Source of the DNA: 21-14-0-10-47-8 sp966211795
GTDB taxonomy: Bacteria; Bdellovibrionota; Bdellovibrionia; Bdellovibrionales; Bdellovibrionaceae
Reading direction: 5' to 3'
Length of the DNA: 64,000 nt
Assembly (NCBI GenBank): GCA_966211795.1
Contig: CBIHNW010000002.1
Coordinates: 124,001-188,000 of the forward strand
This document shows, piece after piece, positions 1 to 7,522 of this stretch; the first letter of the stretch is position 1; each line of letters starts with the position of its first letter. Made by a program: the position numbers and the translations under genes. Under the pieces are notes generated by a model, which had not been told where the DNA came from, ran no database searches, and was given only the letters and a program-made list of their open reading frames with translations.

Positions 1-494
1 AAAAATTATTTCTTGCAGGAGCGATCTTGTTCGCGGGTTTTGCAGCTCAAGCCAGCACCAATGGTTCTATCACTGGTTTGCTTGGCTTCTCTCAAAGCGC
101 GGTGAACTTTGGTGTGAACTATGAAAACCGCTTGGACAGCGCATTCGGATTGGGTGGATTTTTCCATTTCTCATCTGAGAAAAAAGACAATGCAGCCAAG
201 CAACAGACGATGGCATTCGGCGCGATGGCCCCAGCACACTTGCTGGACAATGCTCGCTTCGACGCTTACGTCGCCCCAGGCTTCGCCGTAATTATGGTCA
301 AAGGCTATGATGGCGCACCTTACTCTAAAGACGACCAAACAACTTTCGGTCCAGTTTGGAAAATGGGCGTGATGTTCCGCATGTCAACAAACGTCAAAGT
401 CGGTATCGAACAAACCGAGCTGATCAACTGGTTCACAGACAAAGCCGGCCCACAAGTTTCATACACCAACGCCGCCCTCGAATTCTCTTTCTAA
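1..494 (+). CDS. Outer-membrane beta-barrel-like protein, 5' end cut off by the window
   Basis: The reading frame is open from base 3, so the gene starts before the window. The first visible residues (KLFLAGAILFAGFAAQA) form the hydrophobic core and AQA cleavage site of a signal peptide, so little is missing. The mature part alternates polar and aromatic or glycine residues and ends in a phenylalanine (LEFSF), as outer-membrane barrels do; it probably forms a small 8-strand barrel in the outer membrane. No specific family is recognised. A strong terminator follows 30 bases after the stop. A TTG at 27 is also in frame but lies inside the signal peptide and is unlikely to be the start. Confidence 0.75.
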   Translation, partial: KLFLAGAILFAGFAAQASTNGSITGLLGFSQSAVNFGVNYENRLDSAFGLGGFFHFSSEKKDNAAKQQTMAFGAMAPAHLLDNARFDAYVAPGFAVIMVKGYDGAPYSKDDQTTFGPVWKMGVMFRMSTNVKVGIEQTELINWFTDKAGPQVSYTNAALEFSF

Positions 495-523
495 TCAAAA
501 AAGAAAATTCACAAACAAAAAAA

Positions 524-549
524 GGACTGCCAAAAGCAGTCCTTTTTTA
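524..549 (+). terminator. Rho-independent terminator of the barrel gene
   Basis: A perfect 7-bp stem (GGACTGC / GCAGTCC, 524-530 and 536-542) with a 5-base loop is followed by a run of seven T at 543-549. Confidence 0.9.
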
Positions 550-605
550 TTTCCAAATTCAATAATTCCTAATTTCTTTTCCTAATTCCAAAAGCAATTA
601 CACCA

Positions 606-704
606 GAATGATCCAAAATGATCGCAGCCGAGGCGCAACGACGAAGGCGTCCGCATGGACGTCGAGGAGGCGGCAACGACAGCTCCGATCATTTTCGATC
701 ATTC
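606..704. repeat. Inverted-repeat element between convergent genes
   Basis: Arms 606-628 and 682-704 are reverse complements with 2 mismatches in 23 bases. The interior carries a small perfect hairpin (CGTCC GCAT GGACG, near 648-661) and two near-identical direct copies of GAGGCG(G)CAACGAC (about 630-642 and 666-679). The right arm ends one base before the stop codon of the DUF1328 gene. No T-run flanks it, so it is not a standard terminator. It resembles REP/BIME-type extragenic repeats in organisation, but no second copy is present in the window. Confidence 0.7.
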
Positions 705-896
705 CTACGTGAGACTACGAGGCCCTGTTGGACCGGAGCCTCTTAGCATTCCTACTACAAAGCTGATGAGCGACAGGATCAGGAATACGAACAAAAGTCC
801 TTTTCCGATATCCATCGAAACGCCCGCAAAACCAGTCGCACCGAAAATAATTGCCACAAGGGCCAAGACGAAAAATACAAGTGCAGCTCGAAGCAT
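705..896 (-). CDS. DUF1328 (UPF0391, YtjA-like) small membrane protein
   Basis: A 63-aa protein with two hydrophobic helices (about residues 4-22 and 30-50) and the pattern of the DUF1328 family: MLRAALVFFVLALVAIIFG, then a GFAG turn, then GLLFVFLILSLISFVVG. It should sit in the inner membrane; its function is unknown, but relatives are often found beside stress genes. The start has an almost perfect ribosome site (AGGAGGT) six bases upstream. The 3' end abuts the inverted-repeat element. It points away from the CsbD-DUF883 gene group and may share its stress context. Confidence 0.85.
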   Translation of the reverse strand: MLRAALVFFVLALVAIIFGATGFAGVSMDIGKGLLFVFLILSLISFVVGMLRGSGPTGPRSLT

Positions 897-977
897 ATAG
901 ACCTCCTAGTCCCCGATAGATTGTGCAACCCGAAGGCCATGACAAATCTCAAGGATCTCTCTTCCGATCATCAACCA

Positions 978-1013
978 GGGTCAAATATCCGCCGATTTGT
1001 GGAGTTTTGACCC
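978..1013. promoter_or_regulatory. 8-bp inverted repeat in the DUF1328/csbD divergent region
   Basis: GGGTCAAA at 978-985 and TTTGACCC at 1006-1013 form a perfect inverted repeat with a 20-base spacer, in the 237-base region from which DUF1328 (minus) and the csbD group (plus) diverge. It could be a split operator for a dimeric regulator. No clear -35/-10 pair was found in this gap. Confidence 0.3.
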
Positions 1014-1133
1014 CGCACCTGTGTTTTGACTGTCGTCACAACTCACTCGTCCCATCTCGAGGTTGGCATCAGCATTGCCTATTTCCACTGTTGTAAATGA
1101 TGTGCTGAACCTCAATTTATGAAGGAGCATTTT

Positions 1134-1388
1134 ATGAACGAGCAGTCCGTAAAAGGAAAATGGCGCGAGATCAAAGGTGAAATCCAAAAAATTTGGGGAG
1201 ATGTCACCGGCGACGATCTTGATAAGACAGAAGGCAATCTCAAGTCCGTGGCCGGCATGATCCAGCAAAAATACGGTACGGGCCGAGACGAAGTTTCGAG
1301 AAAACTCGACGAAATAGTGAATCGTTTTGGCGGTGAAGCCGCAAATAAGAGTGAGACGTTAAAAGAAAAAATGAAAACAAAAATGTAA
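1134..1388 (+). CDS. CsbD family stress protein
   Basis: 84 aa from ATG 1134. The sequence is a typical CsbD-like protein: MNEQSVKGKWREIKGEIQK opens with the conserved W-x-x-x-K-G pattern, followed by W-x-x-x-T-x-D-D-L and G-x-x-x-x-x-x-G-x-I-Q. These are small soluble, mostly helical proteins made during general stress; the biochemical role is not known. An ATG at 1119 is in frame, but GAAGGA at 1121-1126 is well placed for 1134 and the family motif begins there. It heads a same-strand group with the next three genes. Confidence 0.85.
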   Translation: MNEQSVKGKWREIKGEIQKIWGDVTGDDLDKTEGNLKSVAGMIQQKYGTGRDEVSRKLDEIVNRFGGEAANKSETLKEKMKTKM

Positions 1389-1415
1389 TCAAACGATAAA
1401 ACGTAAGAGGTGTTT

Positions 1416-2084
1416 ATGAAGACGATCATTACTCTCCTCGCCTTGTTGGGAACATCAGTGGTGTGGGGTCAAGCAACAACAACAGATTCAGAAACGACAA
1501 CATCAAGAACATATTCTGAAACTTCAAACACGGAGCCAAGAAAAGCCGGTGGCTTTTTCATTGAGCCCGGAATTTTCGGAAGCTCTGGTGACACGGATTT
1601 GAAAGCTAGCAGCCTAGGTACAGACAACACTGGAACCCAACGTGGTTTTGGTGCGGATTTAAAACTGGGTGGTCATATCGGAGAAATTTTCTTTCTGGGC
1701 GCAGATGGCCGCTACGAAAGATCACGCATTGAAGATGCTTCATACGCCAACGCAGACACCAATACTTACAATTGGGGTCCCGTAGCAGGCTTTCAAGCGC
1801 CGTTCTTCGGCTTGCGCGTTTGGGGAACCTACGTGGTTGATGGTATCGCCGATCCAGATTCAGGAGCTCGCGGTGTGGATTTGAAATTTAAAGATCCGTA
1901 CGGCTGGCGTGTGGGTGCAGGCCTTCGCTTCTCGATGGTCAGCGTGAATCTCGAGTATGAAGACTTGATCTATCGCACGACCGAAATTCAATCCATCGGT
2001 GACGTCGGTATCGGCCAAAACACCAATATCGACTACGGCACTCGTGGCTACGCTCTTAGTCTTAGTTTTCCGATCCAGCTGTAA
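1416..2084 (+). CDS. Secreted outer-membrane beta-barrel-like protein
   Basis: 222 aa from ATG 1416, with AAGAGG just upstream. The signal peptide MKTIITLLALLGTSVVWGQA is followed by a Thr/Ser-rich linker (about residues 20-45) and then alternating strands with glycine and aromatic residues (GGFFIEPGIFG, GADLKLGGHIGEIFFLGADGRYE, GWRVGAGLRFSMVSVNLEYEDL) ending in LSLSFPIQL. This is consistent with an 8-stranded outer-membrane barrel of OmpW/OmpA-barrel size; the exact family is not recognised. It lies 27 bases after csbD, so it is probably co-transcribed with it. Confidence 0.75.
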   Translation: MKTIITLLALLGTSVVWGQATTTDSETTTSRTYSETSNTEPRKAGGFFIEPGIFGSSGDTDLKASSLGTDNTGTQRGFGADLKLGGHIGEIFFLGADGRYERSRIEDASYANADTNTYNWGPVAGFQAPFFGLRVWGTYVVDGIADPDSGARGVDLKFKDPYGWRVGAGLRFSMVSVNLEYEDLIYRTTEIQSIGDVGIGQNTNIDYGTRGYALSLSFPIQL

Positions 2085-2149
2085 TGGCTGGATCTTGACT
2101 TAATTTTTAATTCGCAACGTTTTCCAATAAAATCCAAGGGAGGAATAAT

Positions 2150-2473
2150 ATGGAAAAATCTTACAACTCAGGTTCATCAACTGACTCTTTCAAAAACACT
2201 CCAACAGCTCGCAACGCTGCCAATGCGGCATCAAGCGCGGCAAACACTGCCAGCAACGTCGCAAGCGATGCTAAAAACGCGATCATGGACAAAGCAGCTC
2301 CAGCAATGGACTATCTGAAAGAAAATTTCAGCGCTGTTCGTGATACCACTCAGCCTTACATTGAAGATGCAGAAGCGTTGATCAAGCGTCATCCTTTCTA
2401 CGCTTTGGCTGGTGCCGTCGCTGTTGGTGCAATTTTTGGTGCAATCATCGCTCGTCCGTCACGATCCGTTTAA
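2150..2473 (+). CDS. DUF883 (YqjD/ElaB-like) membrane-anchored protein
   Basis: 107 aa. The N-terminal half is an Ala/Asn/Ser-rich amphipathic helix region (residues 20-60). It is followed by YIEDAEALIKRHPFYALAGA and a C-terminal glycine-zipper membrane helix (AVAVGAIFGAIIARP), the layout of YqjD/ElaB proteins, which bind ribosomes at the inner membrane in stationary-phase E. coli. Whether this homologue does so is an inference. It sits between the barrel gene and a holin-like membrane gene, matching the yqjD-yqjE order of enterobacteria. GGGAGGA lies upstream of the start. Confidence 0.8.
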   Translation: MEKSYNSGSSTDSFKNTPTARNAANAASSAANTASNVASDAKNAIMDKAAPAMDYLKENFSAVRDTTQPYIEDAEALIKRHPFYALAGAVAVGAIFGAIIARPSRSV

Positions 2474-2520
2474 TAACGGACTGTCACGGCGGGCCTTTTT
2501 AACTTTATAAGGAATCTCAT

Positions 2521-3000
2521 ATGCTGATGAAAGTGATTTCAATGATCCTCGGTTTCATGCTTGACCGCGCGGCTCAGGCCTCGTCCAGCGCCAACCATCT
2601 TTTGACCGAAGCAACCCTTGCTTCCGTGAGAAAGACTTTGATGCTGGTCTCTGGAGTGATCGCGGGACTGGTGATGTTTTTAGGGGGACTGTTCACGGTT
2701 CTGATCGACATGATCCTCACCACTCGCAGTGTGGGTCAGATCTCGTTCTCGCAAGCGTCGATCGTCGGAGCTGCTTTGATCTGCATATCCTTTTTGGTCG
2801 GAATGGCAATGTTCAGCCGTCGGAACTGGCAGCCAGTCGCGCTCCCAGCCGAAAGTTTTGACCAGCCCAAAGTTCAACCAATTGCCGATGCTCTTGCAGA
2901 GCTCATTCGCGAATTCACGGTCGAGCGCAAAATTGCACGCGACCAAAGAACCGAACAGATGTCCACAGCCTCTGCAGCGGCAAGTCCCGCCTACAATTGA
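2521..3000 (+). CDS. Two-helix membrane protein, YqjE/holin-like position
   Basis: 159 aa with two membrane helices (about residues 40-63 and 78-99) and a charged cytoplasmic tail (residues 120-145, ELIREFTVERKIARDQR). Its position directly after a DUF883 gene is that of YqjE (phage holin superfamily III/DUF1469), and the two-helix layout agrees, but sequence similarity is weak to my eye. AAGGA lies upstream of ATG 2521. It is followed by a strong terminator that closes the csbD-barrel-DUF883 group. Confidence 0.6.
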   Translation: MLMKVISMILGFMLDRAAQASSSANHLLTEATLASVRKTLMLVSGVIAGLVMFLGGLFTVLIDMILTTRSVGQISFSQASIVGAALICISFLVGMAMFSRRNWQPVALPAESFDQPKVQPIADALAELIREFTVERKIARDQRTEQMSTASAAASPAYN

Positions 3001-3008
3001 GCAACCCG

Positions 3009-3045
3009 CAGCGGAGAGGCCCCCTCTCTCCGCTGTTCTTTTTTC
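3009..3045 (+). terminator. Rho-independent terminator of the stress cluster
   Basis: A 10-bp perfect stem (CAGCGGAGAG 3009-3018 with CTCTCCGCTG 3026-3035) is followed by TTCTTTTTTC. Confidence 0.88.
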
Positions 3046-3130
3046 TTCTAGACCGATCGCCTCTACAATTCGCCCGCATCCCGACCGATAAAGCTCACTG
3101 AATTTGTCTTTGATCTTCAGGAGGCTTTGA

Positions 3131-4225
3131 GTGAAGCAATGGGTGAAAAAATTGTTGGAACAATTCGAGATTCCCGCACACGAGTCCCAGTCAGGACCTT
3201 CGGTGGATATCTCGGAAGAAAAAGCGACGCTGTTGCACCTGATCGACACCTATAATAAGCACCTGATCGAAATCGACACCCAACCCGTCCGCCGCGTGCG
3301 CGAGATGTTGGATGAATTTGCCAAAGGTCTGGCGCATCCCGATCCCGAGATGGTGGCCAAAAGTCTATTTCGTTTCCGTCAGTTCTTTTCAAGCTACCGC
3401 ATTGACGAGTACACCTACGTCCAAAACACCTTTGATGATTTCAAAAACATCGTCTGGGATTTCGCCGATCAATTGGGCGAGGACATGCGTTTCGAGCAAA
3501 GCAAAGATTTCGAAGTGAAGCAGCACCTCGATCAACTGCGCGAAGCGGTCGAATCCAATTCAATCGACGTGCTTCGCAATAAATCTCGCGAATTCATCGA
3601 CTCTTACATCGAGCTTCAAAGCAGCAAGGACGAGCACCGAACCCGGCGCATCGATGCCATCCAGAAAAATCTTTCGTCGGTCAAAAAGCAATTGATGGAT
3701 GCAAACCAAAGCATGCGTGAAGACCACCTGACCGGCGCCTTCAATCGGAAAAGCTTTGACGAGCAACTGAAGAGATACCTCAGCATGCGGCAGTTCTCGC
3801 CAAACTCGGTGACAATGATCGCCCTGGACATCGACTTTTTCAAAAAGGTCAACGATACCTACGGTCACGATGTCGGCGACTTTGTTTTGAAAGAGTGCGT
3901 GCGCCTGCTCAAATCGGTGTTTCATCGTGAGACAGATTTTTTGGCCCGCATCGGGGGCGAAGAATTCGTGGTGTTGCTTCCGGACTACAAAATCGAGCAC
4001 GCGGTGGTGAAGGCCGAAGAAGTCATGGCCCGCATCCGCAAAGAGGTCTTCATCCACGGAGAACATCAAATTCGCTTTACCGTCTCCATGGGCATCGCGC
4101 AGCTTTTAGAGACCGAGACGGCCGAGCAGTGGCTGAAACGCGCAGATCAAGCCCTGTATCAATCCAAGCAAACCGGTCGCAACAAACTGACGATCGCCGA
4201 AGGCCACCTGAAAAGTGTGGCCTAA
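3131..4225 (+). CDS. GGDEF diguanylate cyclase
   Basis: 364 aa from a GTG start with AGGAGG six bases upstream. Residues 1-190 are helical and charged with no recognised sensor domain. Residues about 195-355 form a GGDEF domain with the active-site signature GGEEF (275-279), the metal/nucleotide residues ALDIDFFKKVND (231-242) and the product-inhibition I-site RETD (266-269), spaced five residues before GGEEF. All signature residues are intact, so it should make c-di-GMP from GTP and be feedback inhibited. There are no membrane segments, so it is cytosolic. It stands alone between two terminator-like regions, and its N-terminal partner or signal is unknown. Confidence 0.92.
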   Translation: MKQWVKKLLEQFEIPAHESQSGPSVDISEEKATLLHLIDTYNKHLIEIDTQPVRRVREMLDEFAKGLAHPDPEMVAKSLFRFRQFFSSYRIDEYTYVQNTFDDFKNIVWDFADQLGEDMRFEQSKDFEVKQHLDQLREAVESNSIDVLRNKSREFIDSYIELQSSKDEHRTRRIDAIQKNLSSVKKQLMDANQSMREDHLTGAFNRKSFDEQLKRYLSMRQFSPNSVTMIALDIDFFKKVNDTYGHDVGDFVLKECVRLLKSVFHRETDFLARIGGEEFVVLLPDYKIEHAVVKAEEVMARIRKEVFIHGEHQIRFTVSMGIAQLLETETAEQWLKRADQALYQSKQTGRNKLTIAEGHLKSVA

Positions 4226-4361
4226 ATTGACAGGCCTGCAAAAATCCTTTCGCTGTCTGTCAGCTTTCTAACGGCGAACAGACCTGTCAGAATTCTCACC
4301 GGAAATTCGACACCCGCACGCCCTTTTGACATGGCCCTGCCCTTGCTATGTGTAAGGGTAT

Positions 4362-5267
4362 ATGAAAATTCAAATGTTTTTGCTGGCAGCATTGCCGGCC
4401 TTGGCTTCCGTCATGGCCAAGGCCGAGGTGAACATGCAAGACGCCAGTTTTCTTCATCGTCAAAATGATTTTTCCCCCGCGTTTCTGTCGAGAACCTACA
4501 ACAGCCGCAGTCTGTGGAACGGAATTTTCGGTTTCGGTTGGTGTGCCGATTTTGAAAAGCGCCTGGATGTGAAGTCAGGAAAGATCTGGCACTGTGACCG
4601 CGAGACCACGGCCACCACTGGGTCCAAAGGTGATTCCAGAGTTTTTGTTTCAAAAAGAAAAAGAGAAGAGATCTACAATTTCCGGGGTCAGTTGATGCAA
4701 ATCAAGGATAGCAAAGGACTACGGTGGGACCTGAGCTACGATCGCCAAGGACGGCTTTCCCGGATTCACTCGGCCAAAGAGAACTATGTTTTCGTCTTTG
4801 ATCACTTTCGCCTGGCGCGAATCGATCGCGGCAAGGGTTTGGCTTCAATGCCAAATCAAACCGTCCAGTATCGTTGGAGTGGCAATCTGCTGATCCAAAC
4901 TGATCAAAATCGAAGCGGAAAAATATCTTCTAAATACCGGTATGACGATCTTCAAAATTTGATTTCGATCGAAAGTTCCGCATCGCCATTGAGAATCCCT
5001 TCGAACGCCGGCCTTGGCGGCAAAATTCAAAAGATCGAGATCACATATTTCAACGAACTCGATCAAGTTCGCACCGTCCGCATCGGCGAATGTCAGCAAG
5101 ATTTCAGCTTTCAGAAAATTTCACCTCGAAAATTTCAATCTGTCGTGTCCACCCGCTGCCCGTCCCAAATCGCGCGACACCAAATTTTTACCTTCACGGC
5201 CCGCCCCTTAAAGAGCGGCCGTTGGAAAATCAGCGGAGACAATCATGAACCGAGCCTTCTTCCTTAA
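4362..5267 (+). CDS. Secreted mini-RHS/YD-repeat protein
   Basis: 301 aa with a signal peptide (MKIQMFLLAALPALASVMAKA). The mature N terminus matches the opening module of RHS proteins (SRTYNSRSLWNGIFGFGWC, DUF6531-like). It then carries a few degenerate YD/RHS strands (YNFRGQLMQIKDSKGL, LSYDRQGRLSRI, YRYDDLQNLISIES). It lacks the long repeat shell, the core motif and any toxin tip, so it is not a polymorphic toxin. Its end overlaps the start of the downstream subtilase gene by 23 bases, implying coupled expression and possibly a joint role. TTGACA at 4326-4331 lies 30 bases before the start codon. Confidence 0.7.
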   Translation: MKIQMFLLAALPALASVMAKAEVNMQDASFLHRQNDFSPAFLSRTYNSRSLWNGIFGFGWCADFEKRLDVKSGKIWHCDRETTATTGSKGDSRVFVSKRKREEIYNFRGQLMQIKDSKGLRWDLSYDRQGRLSRIHSAKENYVFVFDHFRLARIDRGKGLASMPNQTVQYRWSGNLLIQTDQNRSGKISSKYRYDDLQNLISIESSASPLRIPSNAGLGGKIQKIEITYFNELDQVRTVRIGECQQDFSFQKISPRKFQSVVSTRCPSQIARHQIFTFTARPLKSGRWKISGDNHEPSLLP

Positions 5268-6360
5268 ACTTCTCTTGATTCACCTATTCGCCAAAAATTT
5301 AGCTTTTGCTTCGGTGGGCACTTGGGCCTTTCAACAAATCGAGACCGAAAAAGCCCAAGCGCTCACCCGAAGCAATTCTTTATCCGGCGTCACGGTGGCC
5401 GTGATCGACACTGGGATCGACGCCAACCACCCAGCGCTCAAACAGGCCCTGTGGATCAATCCTGGCGAATCGGGCTTGGACCGAACCGGACATGACAAGG
5501 CCACCAACGGCATCGATGATGACGGCAATGGCTATGTCGATGATGTGCATGGTTGGAACTTTGTTGCCCGGTCCAACAATCTCTCGGATCTTCAGGGACA
5601 TGGCACCCATGTCGCGGGCCTGATCGCCGCACACTCGGCAGAATTTTCGGGAGTCGCACCAGGCGCAAAACTGATGATTTTGAAATATTATGATGCGCGC
5701 TTAAGCTCTTATGAAAATCTGCAAAATGAAATTCGTGCCTTTCGCTACGCCATCCAAATGAAAGCCCGGATCATCAACTTTTCGGGCGGAGGTCCCGGTG
5801 CGAACTCGGAAGAAGAAGCGGTTTTGCGAGAGTCCGAAGCAAAAGATGTTCTGGTGGTTGCCGCCGCCGGCAATGACGGTGTCGACACCGATCGCTTTCG
5901 CTATTACCCGGCGAATTATGACGTCAAAAATATATTGTCCGTCACCGCAACCAACAATTTGCGAAGAATGCCAAGCTTTGCAAATTATGGATTCACGACC
6001 GCGCACATCGCAGCGCCGGGCGAGAACATTCGATCCACCGCGGTTGGTGGCGGCTATGTTGAATTGTCTGGGACGTCCCAGGCCACCGCGCTGGCCAGCG
6101 GTTTAGCCGCCCTGTTGTTAGCGCAGGCACCAATGTCGGTCTCAGAATTAAAGGACAAAATTAAAGCCGGCAGCCAGTTTGAAGAATCCCTGTTGGGACG
6201 CAGCCTGCAACCCGGAATTTTAAACACCTACCGATCGCTTGCCATGAAGGGCGCAAAAGATCCAGCCGTGGATTTGGATCTCGATCTGGAAGGTGACGAT
6301 GATTTGGCAGAGCTGACGGGTCCGTTCGTGGTGCGCCTCGAAGCACTTGACCCATCTTAG
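5245..6360 (+). CDS. Secreted subtilisin-like serine protease (S8 family)
   Basis: 371 aa with a signal peptide (about residues 1-22) and little or no propeptide. The catalytic triad is intact: D55 in VIDTGID, H119 in GHGTHVAG and S278 in SGTSQA; N210 in AAAGND is the oxyanion residue. The segment around residues 80-105 (NGIDDDGNGYVDD) is an acidic calcium-binding insertion common in this family. The C-terminal tail (about 345-371) is very acidic (DLDLDLEGDDD). It probably degrades protein in the periplasm or outside the cell. It overlaps the RHS gene before it and the methyltransferase ORF begins 10 bases after its stop. Confidence 0.92.
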   Translation: MNRAFFLKLLLIHLFAKNLAFASVGTWAFQQIETEKAQALTRSNSLSGVTVAVIDTGIDANHPALKQALWINPGESGLDRTGHDKATNGIDDDGNGYVDDVHGWNFVARSNNLSDLQGHGTHVAGLIAAHSAEFSGVAPGAKLMILKYYDARLSSYENLQNEIRAFRYAIQMKARIINFSGGGPGANSEEEAVLRESEAKDVLVVAAAGNDGVDTDRFRYYPANYDVKNILSVTATNNLRRMPSFANYGFTTAHIAAPGENIRSTAVGGGYVELSGTSQATALASGLAALLLAQAPMSVSELKDKIKAGSQFEESLLGRSLQPGILNTYRSLAMKGAKDPAVDLDLDLEGDDDLAELTGPFVVRLEALDPS

Positions 6361-6370
6361 GATCTGCCGC

Positions 6371-7066
6371 ATGTTGGCGCCAGGAGAGTCTATCGAATCC
6401 AACTCGGTGATTTCATTTGATCCTGCAAATCCGTTTCCGCATCTGGCTTTCGGCACTTACAACTATGCCATGGCCAAAGAGCACGCCGCCCACGTCGACG
6501 CCTTCTTAGGGTTGAACATGCGAGCGATCGAACAGTCCCTGCGAAAATCAGATTTGGATTCATCGGTACCGCAAGAGGCTTGGATTGGTTTAGATGTTCA
6601 ATCCTTCATGACACCCTACCTCGAAATTCGCACGGCCCTTGAGCTTCTGAACATGCAACCCGGCGATCGATTGATGGACCTGGGCTGCGGTTACGCAAGA
6701 ATGGCCCACATCATCGGTCGACATTATCCCAGCCAGTTTTTCATCGGCTACGAAATCATTCCAGAGCGCGTGCAAGAAGCAAAGCGTGCACTCGAGCCAT
6801 TCCATCCCCCCAATGTCCGTGTCGAGCAACGAGATCTCGTCTGTTTCGCCCCCGAACCGGTCGAACATTATTTTATTTATGATTATGGCAGCAATCACGC
6901 GATTTCTAAAACTCTGCTCGATCTGCAAGCCAACGCGCGCCAAAAACCAATCCAGGTGATCGCCCGCGGCCGCGCCAGCCGCTTCCTGATCCACCGCGAC
7001 TGTCCCTGGCTCAGCGAAGTCCAAGAACCACGCCACTTTGATACCTTTTCAATTTATCGTTCCTAA
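6371..7066 (+). CDS. SAM-dependent methyltransferase, class I
   Basis: 231 aa from ATG 6371. Motif I of Rossmann methyltransferases is clear (DRLMDLGCGYARMAHI), followed by an acidic residue at the end of beta-2 (FIGYEIIPER) and a motif II-like strand (VEHYFIYDYG). The substrate is not predictable. A TTG at 6347 would lengthen the protein by eight residues and overlap the protease gene; ATG 6371 with AGGA at 6359-6362 is preferred. It follows the RHS-subtilase pair closely and may be on the same transcript. Confidence 0.75.
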   Translation: MLAPGESIESNSVISFDPANPFPHLAFGTYNYAMAKEHAAHVDAFLGLNMRAIEQSLRKSDLDSSVPQEAWIGLDVQSFMTPYLEIRTALELLNMQPGDRLMDLGCGYARMAHIIGRHYPSQFFIGYEIIPERVQEAKRALEPFHPPNVRVEQRDLVCFAPEPVEHYFIYDYGSNHAISKTLLDLQANARQKPIQVIARGRASRFLIHRDCPWLSEVQEPRHFDTFSIYRS

Positions 7067-7114
7067 GAAAATTCTCAGCGCAGGCCCCACACCCAAGCGG
7101 CCCCCTCAATCTCT

Positions 7115-7142
7115 TTGACATCACCGAAGAAAAAATTATGAT
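7115..7142 (+). promoter_or_regulatory. Sigma-70-type promoter of the ArsC/Spx-like gene, possibly leaderless
   Basis: TTGACA at 7115-7120 and TATGAT at 7137-7142 are separated by 16 bases. Transcription would begin near 7149, only about two bases before the ATG at 7151, and there is no Shine-Dalgarno sequence in the gap. Confidence 0.6.
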
Positions 7143-7150
7143 ACCGACCT

Positions 7151-7522
7151 ATGGCCATCAAAGTTTATGAATATAAGACCTGCAGCACCTGTCAGAAAGC
7201 GATCAAATTTCTGGAGGCTCAGAAAATCAAGTTTGAAAAACTGCCGATTGTGGAGCAACCACCTTCGGTCGCAGAGCTTAAAAAAATGCTAGGCTTTCTC
7301 AAGCAAGACGGCGGCAGTTTCAAAAATCTGTTTAACACCTCGGGTGTGCAATATCGCGAGCTTAAAATCTCTGACCAAATCAAATCCGGCATGACGGAAC
7401 AGGACGCCATCCAACTGCTGGCCCAAAACGGCAAGCTGATCAAGCGCCCCTTCTTGCTGACCGAGAAAAGCGGCACCGTTGGCTTCAAACCAGATGTCTG
7501 GAAAGAATTGTTAAAAGGCTAA
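7151..7522 (+). CDS. ArsC/Spx family thioredoxin-fold protein
   Basis: 123 aa. It has the N-terminal CxxC motif (KTCSTCQKAIKFLE, residues 9-22), the family pair LFNTSGVQYRE (near residue 60) and KRPFLL near residue 96, as in Spx/MgsR/YffB proteins. In arsenate reductases a basic residue and the single Cys do the chemistry; the CxxC here is closer to the Spx/YffB type. It may be a thiol oxidoreductase or an RNA polymerase-binding regulator; sequence alone does not decide. No arsenic genes are nearby. The 3' end overlaps the convergent RluA-type gene by four bases. Confidence 0.8.
   Translation: MAIKVYEYKTCSTCQKAIKFLEAQKIKFEKLPIVEQPPSVAELKKMLGFLKQDGGSFKNLFNTSGVQYRELKISDQIKSGMTEQDAIQLLAQNGKLIKRPFLLTEKSGTVGFKPDVWKELLKG

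Noticed and set aside
4326..4352. TTGACA with a TATGTG box before the RHS gene
   Set aside because: The spacer is only 15 bases and the -10 match is poor; not listed as a promoter.
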